Source: CAZZBK01 sp964652155 (GTDB lineage: Bacteria; Planctomycetota; Planctomycetia; Pirellulales; PNKZ01). From it: a stretch of DNA of 47,390 nt. A program made the translations under genes and the position numbers. Positions 10,501-17,453 of this stretch are shown piece after piece. How positions within the stretch are numbered: position 1 is the first letter of the stretch; each line of letters opens with the position of its first letter. A model generated the notes under the pieces. That model worked only from the letters and a program-made list of their open reading frames with translations. It was not told the DNA's origin and did no database searches. The stretch spans positions 1 to 47,390 of the forward strand of contig CAZZBK010000025.1 in NCBI GenBank assembly GCA_964652155.1, read 5' to 3'.

Positions 10501-11542
10501 GCGGCAGGCGTATTCGCTGCAAGCGAAAGAGGCTCCTCGTTCGGGCGAGTTGGAAATCGAAGACATCGGCCAGGATGCACAAATGCCCTGGGAGGCCGAC
10601 GGCCGCCGCTGGCACACGCAAGATCGGGTGGGCCGCAACGGGCTACCGTGCCGCTGGGACGGACGCATCCTTGCCGCCGTCGTCGATCGTATTCACGAGT
10701 TAGGCGCGTTTGGGCCCACGAACTGGAACAATCGCACGATCGTCGAGATCTGTGGCGAGCGCAAAAGCGATGGCTGGTTCTTTCACGCGATCACCGGCGA
10801 GGAATGGTTGCTGCGGCTCAAGTTCCGCACGTCCAAGAAGACGTTCCAACGTGAAGACCTGATCGAACGGCTGGGGCTCAAACCGCTCAACGAGCTGCCC
10901 GACCTGCCGGTGTACGGGTCGGAACCGCGCGTGAAGAGCAAAAACCTGCGAGGGCCTTGGCAGGAGGTGCAGATGACGGTCCACGGCTGGGACGAGATCA
11001 ACACGCCCGAGTTCTGGAAATTCGTCGAAGAGTCGGTGCATGGTTTCGAGAAGTTCACGGAAAAGTTGCAGCAGCATCCGGACGACGTGATGCCTTGGAA
11101 GGTGTTGGGACGACGCTGGCACCTGTCGCGCAAAGGTTTCCCGCCCGGCAAGCGCGTGCATTGGGACACTGAAGTGCTCGAAGATTTGTGTGAGTTGCTC
11201 TCGTCGACCGCGCCGCAGGCGCAGTTCTTGTGGAACAATCAGCAGGTGGTACACCTCATGGCCGGGTCAAATGGCGAGCCCTGGGCGACGATCCACACGA
11301 AGAACCCGCAGGCGGTCGAGTTGTCGCTCGCCGGGCCAAAGAATCGGTTTCCCTTGGGGAGCTTTGCCAACTTGGGGGCGGGCCGACAGTTGCAAACCAC
11401 CCGCAGCGACAAAGACGTCGTTAAGTTACGATTCCACGACGCCGAGCAAATCGCCGACCCGGCGCTCGGCGCGTTCTTGCAAGAACACTTTACCACGAGC
11501 GCCGCTCGCGGCGCAAAAGAGAAGTTGAAAGTAGACGGTTAA
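4538..11542 (+). CDS. uvrA: Double-length excinuclease ABC subunit UvrA with duplicated C-terminal extension
   Basis: Damage-recognition ATPase of nucleotide excision repair, here 2334 residues instead of about 940. Two complete UvrA copies lie in tandem, about residues 1-980 and 996-1985. All four ATPase sites keep key residues: Walker A lysines K39, K684, K1032 and K1669; LSGGE signatures starting at 526, 867, 1487 and 1852; and Walker B DEP in each. Both copies keep their paired CxxC zinc modules. Normal UvrA is a homodimer, so this chain can be read as a covalently linked pseudo-dimer (inference). A 26-residue insertion at about 1605-1636, encoded by an inverted repeat, lies in the linker before the fourth ATPase domain. 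Residues about 1990-2334 are an extension I do not recognise, with two tandem repeats beginning MPW...GRRWH at 2016 and 2185. The reading frame is unbroken throughout. A CBM9-like gene follows 48 bp downstream. Confidence 0.96.
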   Translation: MPASDIVVKGAREHNLRDVSLALPRNQLICLTGVSGSGKSSLAFDTLYAEGQRRYVESLSSFARQFLGQMPKPDVEHISGLSPSISISQKSSGQNPRSTVGTITEIYDYLRVLYARCGQGHCPQCQRPITAQTREQIIDRIVTLPEGSKTLVLAPLVRGQKGEHRDLFTDLLRQGFVRARVDGTVVSLTDNLQLDRQMRHAIEVVIDRVTVSHGVRSRLAEAVELALKLGKGNLIVALEDAAAPEGDEAPKRAARRSARADTDLYLSAHYSCTHCGVSFEPPTPQLFSFNSPQGMCSACLGMGQVYSFDPELLIPNAGRSFKQGCFEIIGPWPDLGRWKKHIYDGVAETLEHKLKLDRGTILETAWEELDPTLQHQLLYGTGELHITFTWKHGAGVHKYGGKFEGIIPELLSKYRESQSAMQQRQLEQYMKVIPCGGCQGTRLNDQARAVFVTTRSPAFVERPTLSLPDVCHLAVSDCAEFFRELELDNTRQIVAAEVLKEIRGRLGFLTNVGLEYLMLDRTAPTLSGGESQRIRLAGQIGCGLVGVLYILDEPSIGLHPRDNDRLLSTLRQLRDLGNTVIVVEHDEDTMRAADHLVDFGPGAGVRGGEVVASGSYAEVCEAPRSVTGAFLSGRRTIDVPKKRRAVGERKIQILGARANNLKNIDVDIPLGGLVCVTGVSGSGKSTLVNDILLETLHRDLNAGEGHPGEHDRIVGAEQLDKLIAIDQSPIGRTPRSNPGTYIKVFDDIRKLFAQLTESKTRGYQEGRFSFNVSGGRCEACEGNGAKCLEMDFLADVWVTCPVCEGHRFNRETLQVKFKDKSISEVLEMDVQQALEHFANIPKVQHKLQTLHDVGLDYIKIGQPSPTLSGGEAQRVKLARELVKRSTGKTLYLLDEPTTGLHFADIQLLLKVLHDFADAGNTVLVVEHNLDVIKTADWIIDMGPEGGAGGGRVIASGTPEQVAQVPESYTGRALRKVLGIDKPLPVVQRKAPEIPVSQSIIVRGAKQHNLKSIDVEIPRNQITVCCGPSGSGKSSLAMDTIYAEGQRRYVESLSSYARQFVGQMQKPRLDHIEGLSPAIAIEQKNLGHTPRSTVGTVTEIYDYLRILYARLGQPYCPDCDVPVGTQTADEIIDQVLAYDEGARLYVLAPLEIDVGEKYETLWDDLRKQGYVRVRIDRQTYPIESPPTIDRRRKHLIEVLVDRVVIRKDARSRLAGSIENALALGKGVIHIAVVGDEAHEINWPVQVLSQHFACRRCSRSFEPLTPHNFSFNSALGWCPTCEGLGIQLGANASSLLRDPKRTLAQGAVALWPEVDNRLFQQMLKAWCDHTGVPTDVPFDQLPLRQRRLVMHGTGDALIDVLPSGAKGKAAAPLFRFQYKGLYPALEEASKLSPALRMRLEHMVDEVECSTCGGSRLRDDAAAVRFQDRTIDEVCRTPLGTLLKQWESLKLTAAQRKVAGELVREVRNRVQFLYDVGLEYLTLGRSAPTLSGGEAQRIRLASQVGSGLTGVLYVLDEPTIGLHPRDNLRLIQAMAKLRDLGNTLLLVEHDKEVIAGADQLLDFGPHSGEHGGQVVARGTPSDVATQIDSVTGPYLSGRKAIGVPKQRRGTRDEGRGASGKRGKTKSSSPSSLIPHTSSLDIVGARHNNLRNVTVSIPLGMFTVVTGVSGSGKSSLVEDVLYNSLAKTLHRASTTPAAHDAIRGIEHINKVIRVDQQPLGNTPTSNPATYTGVFDLIRELYAHLPEAKLRGYTPRRFSFNVPGGRCEKCEGNGQLRIEMHFLPDIWVECDECRGKRYNPETLAVQFKGHSIADVLDMPSSAAVELFANVPRIRKTLQTLCDVGLDYVRLGQAAPTLSGGEAQRVKLAAELARPDTGQTLYLLDEPTTGLHFDDLAKLLDVLNRLVDLGNTVVVIEHNLDVIKTADWIIDMGPEAGDEGGQVVACGTPEDLVAHAAAYQKHSSAGRKKAESTLLRSYTGEMLAPILAAGPLVERQAYSLQAKEAPRSGELEIEDIGQDAQMPWEADGRRWHTQDRVGRNGLPCRWDGRILAAVVDRIHELGAFGPTNWNNRTIVEICGERKSDGWFFHAITGEEWLLRLKFRTSKKTFQREDLIERLGLKPLNELPDLPVYGSEPRVKSKNLRGPWQEVQMTVHGWDEINTPEFWKFVEESVHGFEKFTEKLQQHPDDVMPWKVLGRRWHLSRKGFPPGKRVHWDTEVLEDLCELLSSTAPQAQFLWNNQQVVHLMAGSNGEPWATIHTKNPQAVELSLAGPKNRFPLGSFANLGAGRQLQTTRSDKDVVKLRFHDAEQIADPALGAFLQEHFTTSAARGAKEKLKVDG
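9351..9445. repeat. Inverted-repeat element inserted in frame inside uvrA
   Basis: The left arm repeats GAGGGACGAGGGACGAG; the right arm, read on the other strand, is GAGGGATGAG repeated with small changes, giving an imperfect inverted repeat with about 30 bp between the arms. It is translated as a low-complexity Arg/Gly then Ser/Pro stretch (residues about 1605-1636 of the double UvrA). The equivalent linker in the first UvrA copy lacks this segment (VPKKRRAVGERKIQILGAR against VPKQRR followed by the insert and then DIVGAR). Such repeats are normally intergenic. Only one copy is visible in this window. Confidence 0.75.
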
Positions 11543-11590
11543 TCGCGCCGGGCTCAAGGGCCTGCGCTGCGCCAGCATGAGAGAGCGAAC

Positions 11591-12274
11591 ATGAGTCAAG
11601 CAAACGTTGGACGAACCATCGGAGGCGCGCCGCTGTTGCCGCCACGGTTCTTGTTTCGATTCAACTTGTTGTGCCGACACAAGGAACCCTTATGGACCGC
11701 TCAAGGGGCGGGACTCGACGAGTCCTACATTCTCCCTTGGCTTGGCGAACTCGACGGCGCGCGCAGCAGCGCTGAGCTGCGGGCCGCGTGGAGCGAGGCG
11801 GGCATTGCGCTGGCGGTCCGCGTGACCGGCAAGCGTCAGGCCCCGTGGTGCCGCGACTCACGCAGCGACGAAAGCGACGGGCTGCGCGTCTGGATCGACA
11901 CCCGCGACGTGCGCGACATCCACCGGGCGACACGCTTCTGCCATCAATTCCACTTCATGCCGACCGGCGCAGGGCGAGCGCTCGACGAGCCCTACGGCGA
12001 ACCGATTCTGATCAATCGCGCCAAGGAGCATCCGAAACCATTCTCGCTGCAAAAATTGCAAATGCGCCGCGAGAAGCGCGTCGACGGCTACGTGCTCGAA
12101 GCGCTCATCCCGGCCGTGGCGCTCACCGGCTTCGATCCCGTCGAGCATCCGCGGCTTGGGTTCGCTTGCACGATCATCGATCGCGAGCTGGGCAATCAAT
12201 CGCTGGTCTGCTCGGAAGAATTTCCGTATCGCGACGACCCCAGCTTGTGGGCGACGCTGGAACTGACCAAGTGA
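11591..12274 (+). CDS. CBM9/DOMON-like beta-sandwich protein
   Basis: A 227-residue protein without an evident signal peptide. The middle (SDGLRVWIDTRDVRDIHRA) and end (LEALIPAVALTGFDPVEHPR, then LGFACTIIDRE and DPSLWATLEL) match the pattern of carbohydrate-binding family 9-like / DOMON domains, where an acidic strand-loop binds ligand. Such stand-alone domains are frequent in planctomycetes but have no assigned ligand. It starts 48 bp after uvrA on the same strand, so co-transcription is likely, but nothing in it suggests DNA repair. It converges on maf with nine bases between stops. Fold assignment is moderately sure; function unknown. Confidence 0.75.
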   Translation: MSQANVGRTIGGAPLLPPRFLFRFNLLCRHKEPLWTAQGAGLDESYILPWLGELDGARSSAELRAAWSEAGIALAVRVTGKRQAPWCRDSRSDESDGLRVWIDTRDVRDIHRATRFCHQFHFMPTGAGRALDEPYGEPILINRAKEHPKPFSLQKLQMRREKRVDGYVLEALIPAVALTGFDPVEHPRLGFACTIIDRELGNQSLVCSEEFPYRDDPSLWATLELTK

Positions 12275-12283
12275 CGCAGGCCG

Positions 12284-12862
12284 TTACGGATCGATGTTCG
12301 CGAGCATGTTGCTGAGCAACTCCAGCGGCAAGCCGACGACGTTCGATTCGCTCCCTGCGACGATGTGGACCCAACCGAGGCGGTCTTGGTAGCCGAACGC
12401 GCCGGCCTTCCCCTCCCACTGGCCGGTGGCAAGGTACTCGTCGATTGCAGCGTCGCTGAGCGGATCCATCTTGAGTCGAGTGACGGCGACTTCGACCCTT
12501 GGCGACCCAAGCGGCACGGGCCAGACGCACAGGCCACTGAACACGCGATGTTCACGATCGCTGAGCAGCCGGAGCATTTGTCGAGCATGTTGTTCATCGA
12601 CCGGTTTGCCCAAGATTTGTCCTTGGCACTCGGCGACCGTATCGCAACTGACGACGAGCCCCTGCGTGGTGCGGGCGGCGACGTCGGCCCCTTTCTGATA
12701 CGCGAGCCGGGCGACGAGTTGAGCGGGCGTTTCGCCACTGCACACGCCGCATTCAGCTTCGGGGTGCGGCGCAACGACATGGAACGTGTAGCCCGCCTCG
12801 GTGAGCAACTCGCGTCGGCGGGGCGAACTGCTGGCGAGAATCAAATGGCGCGAGGTCGTCAT
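12284..12862 (-). CDS. maf: Maf-like nucleotide pyrophosphatase
   Basis: Maf/YceF/YhdE family nucleoside triphosphate pyrophosphatase of 192 residues, thought to hydrolyse non-canonical or modified nucleotides. Motifs: LILASSSPRRRELL at the N-terminus, SCDTVAECQGQILGKPVDE in the centre with the catalytic Asp, and WEGKAGAFGYQD near residue 155. The substrate subgroup (dTTP/UTP or m7GTP) cannot be decided by eye. The ATG at 12862 is chosen because the product then starts MTTSRHLILASSSPRR, as in the family; the frame is open further upstream but only through the neighbouring gene. It lies 14 bp downstream of the toroid protein, whose stop sits in a possible ribosome site (TAAGGA). Confidence 0.93.
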   Translation of the reverse strand: MTTSRHLILASSSPRRRELLTEAGYTFHVVAPHPEAECGVCSGETPAQLVARLAYQKGADVAARTTQGLVVSCDTVAECQGQILGKPVDEQHARQMLRLLSDREHRVFSGLCVWPVPLGSPRVEVAVTRLKMDPLSDAAIDEYLATGQWEGKAGAFGYQDRLGWVHIVAGSESNVVGLPLELLSNMLANIDP

Positions 12863-12876
12863 TCGCGGTTGGGTCC

Positions 12877-13959
12877 TTAGGGTTTCTCGGAGAGCGCGAT
12901 CAACGCGAGAGCCGTGGCCGCGTCGCGCATGAATCGCGCGATGTCGGGGTCGGTCCGTTCGGAGTTCAAAGAATCGGCGGGCCATGCTCCGTCGGCGGCG
13001 CGTTGGTGTTGCTTGAGCCACTCGACGGCGCGTCGCAGAGCGACCGTTGTTGGTTCGTCGTGCGCACTCCCCTGGAACGCCAATAAGACCACGGCGGTCG
13101 CGTAGCCGTCGCTCTTCGACGGCATCGCACTTTTGTCGTTGCGTTGCCAAGGGAACAGCGCGACACTCGACCAACCGCCGTCGGCTTGCTGGAGCTTGAG
13201 CGTTTCGCCGAGCGCCTGTTGACGTTGTTCGTCGCTCAGCAGGCCAGGCCAGGAGCGTGCTGCCCAGAGGGCGGCAAGCCGATGATGCAGTTTGGCCTGC
13301 GAGAATTGCTCTCGCAGGTAGTCACGCAAGGCGGTTACGCGGGGCGCGTCGGTGGCGGGCAGGTTGTCGAGATAGCCTGGCGCGGAGCCCACGGCCAGTG
13401 CGGCCAGCGTGGCACCGTAGTATTCGCTGTGAGCTTCCCACGGGGCGAGACTGTAGTGAAACCACGTCCAGGCACCGCGCGGCTCTTGCTCGCGCTGCTG
13501 TTGGGCCCACATCTGCTCGAACGCTCGGCGTGTCTCGGCGCTGGGTGCCTTGCGGCCTCGTCGTGCGTCGTCGCTTGCCAGGACAATCGCGTTGAGCACA
13601 CTCTCGGTTGCGCGGCTCGCCTCGGGCGAGGAGGGCTGATACGGCTCGACCTGTGCCCAATGGTTAACCCGTTGCTTCACGCTGCGAAGCAACGTATCGC
13701 TGGTCGTCGAGGGGGCGGATCGTAACGCGGCGCGGGCGAGCAGATAAGGGACGGTCGTATGGCACGACAAACAGACGCCCTTGTTTTTGAGCGCGGCCTC
13801 GTCCCAGCCGAGCCACCACGTCGAGCGCGATTCGAGATAGTCCGTGCCGGCTGCCGGGCTCCATGCTGCGCGATAAGCAGGGCTCTGAGCGTGACAAATC
13901 AGGCCCGGGAGGACGAGTAAAAGGGAGCCGATATTAAGCAGGTCGAAAAGTCGTCGCAT
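12877..13959 (-). CDS. Exported terpene-cyclase-like (alpha-toroid) protein with CxxCH motif
   Basis: A 360-residue protein with a Sec signal peptide (MRRLFDLLNIGSLLLVLPGL, cleavage probably after HA). Soon after comes KGVCLSCHTTVPYLLAR, a CxxCH motif that could bind heme c, though one such motif in an otherwise helical repeat protein may have another role. The remainder contains repeats like those of squalene-hopene cyclase/prenyltransferase toroids: QQADGGWSSVALFPW, SDGYATAVVLLAFQ and AADGAWPADSL. I see no DxDD protonation motif of a true class II terpene cyclase, so a catalytic cyclase role is doubtful. The start at 13959 gives a clean signal peptide; the open frame extends upstream without one. 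It is probably co-transcribed with maf. Confidence 0.75.
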   Translation of the reverse strand: MRRLFDLLNIGSLLLVLPGLICHAQSPAYRAAWSPAAGTDYLESRSTWWLGWDEAALKNKGVCLSCHTTVPYLLARAALRSAPSTTSDTLLRSVKQRVNHWAQVEPYQPSSPEASRATESVLNAIVLASDDARRGRKAPSAETRRAFEQMWAQQQREQEPRGAWTWFHYSLAPWEAHSEYYGATLAALAVGSAPGYLDNLPATDAPRVTALRDYLREQFSQAKLHHRLAALWAARSWPGLLSDEQRQQALGETLKLQQADGGWSSVALFPWQRNDKSAMPSKSDGYATAVVLLAFQGSAHDEPTTVALRRAVEWLKQHQRAADGAWPADSLNSERTDPDIARFMRDAATALALIALSEKP

Positions 13960-14289
13960 AGGGTGCAGCTTCCGCGATGGATTGTGGAGCCGAGAAATTA
14001 CCGTAGTTGTGGCGTGGTTTGGCCGACAAACTGGATGATTATCAATACTTTGAGGCATTTGACCACCGTCGAGGGACGGGTCGCAGCCATCGGGGGTAAG
14101 GCTGGGGCACCAGGGGGCTCGGGACACGTTGCGGCTCGGCGTGCTCCGCTTGACCGCGTAGGCTAAGACCCCCTACCTTATAGGACTTGTTTCACCGTGA
14201 ATGGGTTGCCACGTTGCCTTTTCAACAGGCAGATCGCGGCGAGACGTTTGCGAATCATTTCCGTTGTCAGGGTTGGTTTCTAAACAGGC
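13960..14289 (+). promoter_or_regulatory. Divergent intergenic region with candidate promoter for the GNAT gene
   Basis: A 330-bp gap between divergent genes with no convincing ORF or RNA. A possible plus-strand promoter is TTGACC at 14150-14155, an 18-bp spacer, then TACCTT at 14174-14179; the -10 match is poor. Nothing else structured is visible. Confidence 0.3.
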
Positions 14290-15429
14290 ATGGCAAACGT
14301 CGTCGTTAAACCAGTACGCTCGTGGCTCGATCGGCGGCGATTCTTGCAATTGCCCTGGACGCTCTACGAGGGGGATCCGCATTGGATCCCTCCGCTGTTG
14401 CAAAACCAGCGCGAACTTTTGAATTACAGCCGCCATGCCTTTTTCAAGACCGCTGAGATTCAAACCTTTTTGGCGTATCGCGATGGCCAACTCTGCGGGC
14501 GGATCGCGGCCATTGTGAACCATGAACACGAGCGCCGCTACCACGACGGATGCGGTTTTTTTGGCTTCTTCGAGAGCGTCAACGATCCGGCGGTTGCCAA
14601 CGCGCTGTTTGACGCAGCCTGGCAGTGGCTCGGAGCGCGCGGCTGCAAGAAGATTCGCGGCCCAGCCAACCCCTCAATGAATTACGAGTGCGGCACGTTG
14701 GTCGACGGCTTCGACTCGCCGCCGACGTTCATGATGACCTACAATCCGCCCTATCATGGCGCGTTGATCGAAGGCTTCGGTTTTCGCAAAGGTCACGACA
14801 TGTACGCCTACGAAGGGACCCGCGAGGAAATTCCGACTAACGATCCGAAGATCGAGCGCGCAGCCGAGCAGGCGATCCAGTTTTGCAACGCCACGCTCCG
14901 CACGATGACCCGCAAAACGTTCAATCAGGACGTCGACACCTTTATTGATTTGTACAACCGTTCGCTGGTGGTCAACTGGGGGTTTGTCCCCTTAACCCCT
15001 GCCGAGATGAAATCGCTGGCCACGTCGCTCAAGTTCCTGCTGATACCCGAGATGACGGTGTTTGCGTTTGTCGACGGTCGCTCGGTCGGGGCGGTGGTGG
15101 GGTTGCCCGACTATAATCCGCGCATCAAGGAGATCAACGGGCGGTTGTTGCCCTTGGGCGTGTTTCGGCTGTTGAGCAAGAAGCAGGACATTCGCCGCGT
15201 TCGCGTGGTGAGCATCAATGTCGTCCCCGAATATCAACGCTGGGGGCTGGGCTTGGCGCTGCTCCGGAGCTTGGTGCCCAAGGCCCATGCGATGGGCTTC
15301 GCGGAAGCCGAGTTCTCTTGGATCTCGGAAGACAACGAACTGGCGCGGCGTGGCCTGGAAAAGGCCGGCATGCGATTGACCAAGACGTTTCGCATGTACG
15401 ACTACGAGCCGTCAGCGAGCGGTGTCTGA
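14290..15429 (+). CDS. GNAT-fold N-acetyltransferase-like protein
   Basis: A 379-residue cytoplasmic protein. The N-terminus (WLDRRRFLQLPWTLYEGDPHWIPPLL) and the segment GPANPSMNYECGTLVDGF are typical of a family of long GNAT-like proteins, to which I think E. coli YghO also belongs. The C-terminal third carries the acetyl-CoA-type region VRVVSINVVPEYQRWGLGLA, then LLRSLVPKAHAMGF. No substrate is established. I have seen relatives near lipid or sphingolipid genes; here the convergent neighbour is a fatty acid desaturase, and the two 3' ends overlap by 18 bp (15412-15429). Ribosome site weak. Family assignment fairly sure, function open. Confidence 0.8.
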   Translation: MANVVVKPVRSWLDRRRFLQLPWTLYEGDPHWIPPLLQNQRELLNYSRHAFFKTAEIQTFLAYRDGQLCGRIAAIVNHEHERRYHDGCGFFGFFESVNDPAVANALFDAAWQWLGARGCKKIRGPANPSMNYECGTLVDGFDSPPTFMMTYNPPYHGALIEGFGFRKGHDMYAYEGTREEIPTNDPKIERAAEQAIQFCNATLRTMTRKTFNQDVDTFIDLYNRSLVVNWGFVPLTPAEMKSLATSLKFLLIPEMTVFAFVDGRSVGAVVGLPDYNPRIKEINGRLLPLGVFRLLSKKQDIRRVRVVSINVVPEYQRWGLGLALLRSLVPKAHAMGFAEAEFSWISEDNELARRGLEKAGMRLTKTFRMYDYEPSASGV

Positions 15430-16488
15430 GGCGGTCGTATGCGGATCGCTCTGCTGCGAGTGGAGCGCGTTTTGCCACAGCTCGCGCAGGGCGACCCACA
15501 GCCCGCTGCGAACCGTGAGCCGATAGGGCGAATCGGCCGGCAACTGCTGCATGAGCCGGTGATGCGCCCTCTCCAGGTTGTGGTAGGGCATCGACGGGAA
15601 GAGATGGTGCAGGGCGTGGAACCGCAAGCCCACGGGGGCCCAAATGCCGCCGATCACACCGCTGCTAGGGTAATTGAGCGAGTCGGTCAATTGCTCGACG
15701 AAGGTCATCTCGCCGCCGCGATTGATAAAGCGGTGCGCGCCGAGCGTGCGAAGGTGGTTGATCGTCATGATACCCAGCGATAGGCCGTAGATTTTGAGGA
15801 CATACATGACCGGCAAGTCGCCGTGCCAGACGAGTGCCGCGGTCGATGCGCAGATCAGAAACACGCCCAACTCTTGGAACCGCCAGATGCGCAACTCATC
15901 GTTCGTGGGCAGCGGGCGCAGGTAACTGGGGTCCATGACCATCGAACTGGCGTGGATGTACAGCCAGCGCCTCAGCGGAGGGCAGAGCCAACTGAGGGGC
16001 GCGAGGACCAGAAAGCGAAAAACGGCCACGAGCGGGATGACCGGGATCTGCAACAAATACTTGAACGTCTCGACGATCGGACTCGCGCCCAGCGGCAAGT
16101 ACTCGCCATCATCGGGCGTGCCGTAGTGCTTGCGCGAGTGATGCAACAAGTGGGTGTAATAGGTGAACGTCGGCATTAGGAACGGGATGCCGCAAAGCAC
16201 GTTCCAGGTCACGCGAAACAGTTTGAATGAGTTGTCGCGGAGGTGAACCAACTCGTGAGTGAACAGCGCCGTGCGGTAGAACGCGACGACCGCCATGATG
16301 TAGCCCAACGCGGCCCACTCCCATCGCGGCGACTGCTGGTAGAGCGTGAAGCCGGTGACACCCACCGCCATGCTCAAGAGGAAGTCGGTCCAGTAGATCC
16401 AAGGGTTGGGGTCAAATAGGTCGCGGACGATGGCGCGAGCCTCGCCAATCGAAAACGTCTCGGTTGCCGGTGTGGAATCAGTCGCCAT
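15412..16488 (-). CDS. Membrane fatty acid desaturase
   Basis: Integral membrane di-iron desaturase/hydroxylase, 358 residues. Three histidine boxes are present: HELVH near residue 95, HLLHHSRKHYG near 130, and HALHHLFPSMPYH near 305. Hydrophobic segments flank them (for example WAALGYIMAVVAFYRTALF and ELGVFLICASTAALVW). The order and spacing fit the acyl-lipid desaturase superfamily; the substrate (acyl chain, carotenoid or sphingoid base) cannot be told from motifs. The ATG at 16488 is preferred because the earlier part of the open frame is arginine- and proline-rich and unlike any desaturase. The 3' end overlaps the convergent GNAT gene by 18 bp. Confidence 0.9.
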   Translation of the reverse strand: MATDSTPATETFSIGEARAIVRDLFDPNPWIYWTDFLLSMAVGVTGFTLYQQSPRWEWAALGYIMAVVAFYRTALFTHELVHLRDNSFKLFRVTWNVLCGIPFLMPTFTYYTHLLHHSRKHYGTPDDGEYLPLGASPIVETFKYLLQIPVIPLVAVFRFLVLAPLSWLCPPLRRWLYIHASSMVMDPSYLRPLPTNDELRIWRFQELGVFLICASTAALVWHGDLPVMYVLKIYGLSLGIMTINHLRTLGAHRFINRGGEMTFVEQLTDSLNYPSSGVIGGIWAPVGLRFHALHHLFPSMPYHNLERAHHRLMQQLPADSPYRLTVRSGLWVALRELWQNALHSQQSDPHTTASDTAR

Positions 16489-16655
16489 GGCTACTCTGAA
16501 ACTGCGCGGGGGTCGTGAATTTCTCAGGTCTAAAAATACCGCAAACTCAGCCTCGTTCAAACCCCAGTCCGACGCGATCAAACAGCCCTGTCGCCGCCAG
16601 AGAGGCCTTTCCCATAACCGCACACCGCGCGGTGCATTTCCGCTCAGGGGCTCGG

Positions 16656-17453
16656 TTACCCGGGAGGCTCTGACAAGCGTTCCGTGGCACCAGGGACACA
16701 CCAGCGAATCTCGATCGGATAGTCGCCCCCCGGGCGACGCAGCGCGATCGCCAGCCGGTGCTGCGGCGTGGGTGAGAATTGCTCGAATTGCCACGCGCTC
16801 GGATCGTCGTTGAGCGCCGCCGCAAATGAAATCCGCACCGGCTCGTGGGCCGACAGCTTGAACGAGAAGTGCTCCAAGGGGATGGCCAGCCCCATGCCCC
16901 GGGCCTTGATATACGCCTCCTTGAGGGTCCAGTAGTGGAAAAACGTTCGGCGCTGTTCGTCCGGGGGGAGTTGTTCCAGGTCGGCCACTTCGGAGCGCGA
17001 GAAAAACCGTCGGGCAATGGCGGTCGTGGCGTTGCGCCGCTCGGTGGTCTCAACATCGACTCCCAGGTCGTGTTCCCAGCAGACGGCGACGGCCGCCAGG
17101 CCGCGTGTATGCGAGAGGTTGAATCGCAGCGTGCGCGGGCCAATCGGCGCGGAGATTTCAGGCCGACCGTAGGGATTCGTCGCAAACTCCCAGGCGGTCG
17201 GGGGCGACGCCAGATAGCGCGACAAAGTGGTGCGGACCAGAGCGCGGCTCACCAGGTACTCGTGTCGATTGCGCGCAAATTTGAACCGGGCGCGGCGCGC
17301 ACGTTCTTCCGCGTTCATGAGCCCTTCGTAGTGGTCGAGCAGCGCGGGGTCGGTGATCTGCTCCGGAGCGACAAGCCACACGTGGACCGCGCGATCGGCG
17401 AGGTGATCCGCGCCCCACGCTGCAACCATCGGTGGCTCAACTCTGGGCGACAT
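16656..17453 (-). CDS. 4'-phosphopantetheinyl transferase
   Basis: Sfp-type phosphopantetheinyl transferase (about 265 residues), which moves the phosphopantetheine arm of CoA onto acyl or peptidyl carrier proteins. Motifs: RTLRFNLSHTRGLAAVAV, then HDLGVDVETTER (Mg-binding D and E) and FHYWTLKEAYIKARGMGL. This length fits the Sfp rather than the smaller AcpS type. The ATG at 17453 lies inside the end of glgX (17-bp overlap), suggesting translational coupling; an ATG at 17429 is a possible later start. No polyketide or peptide synthetase gene is nearby, so it may serve carrier proteins encoded elsewhere. Confidence 0.9.
   Translation of the reverse strand: MSPRVEPPMVAAWGADHLADRAVHVWLVAPEQITDPALLDHYEGLMNAEERARRARFKFARNRHEYLVSRALVRTTLSRYLASPPTAWEFATNPYGRPEISAPIGPRTLRFNLSHTRGLAAVAVCWEHDLGVDVETTERRNATTAIARRFFSRSEVADLEQLPPDEQRRTFFHYWTLKEAYIKARGMGLAIPLEHFSFKLSAHEPVRISFAAALNDDPSAWQFEQFSPTPQHRLAIALRRPGGDYPIEIRWCVPGATERLSEPPG

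Noticed and set aside
9437..10621. 394-codon frame antisense to the second UvrA copy
   Set aside because: Shadow of the coding strand, as above.
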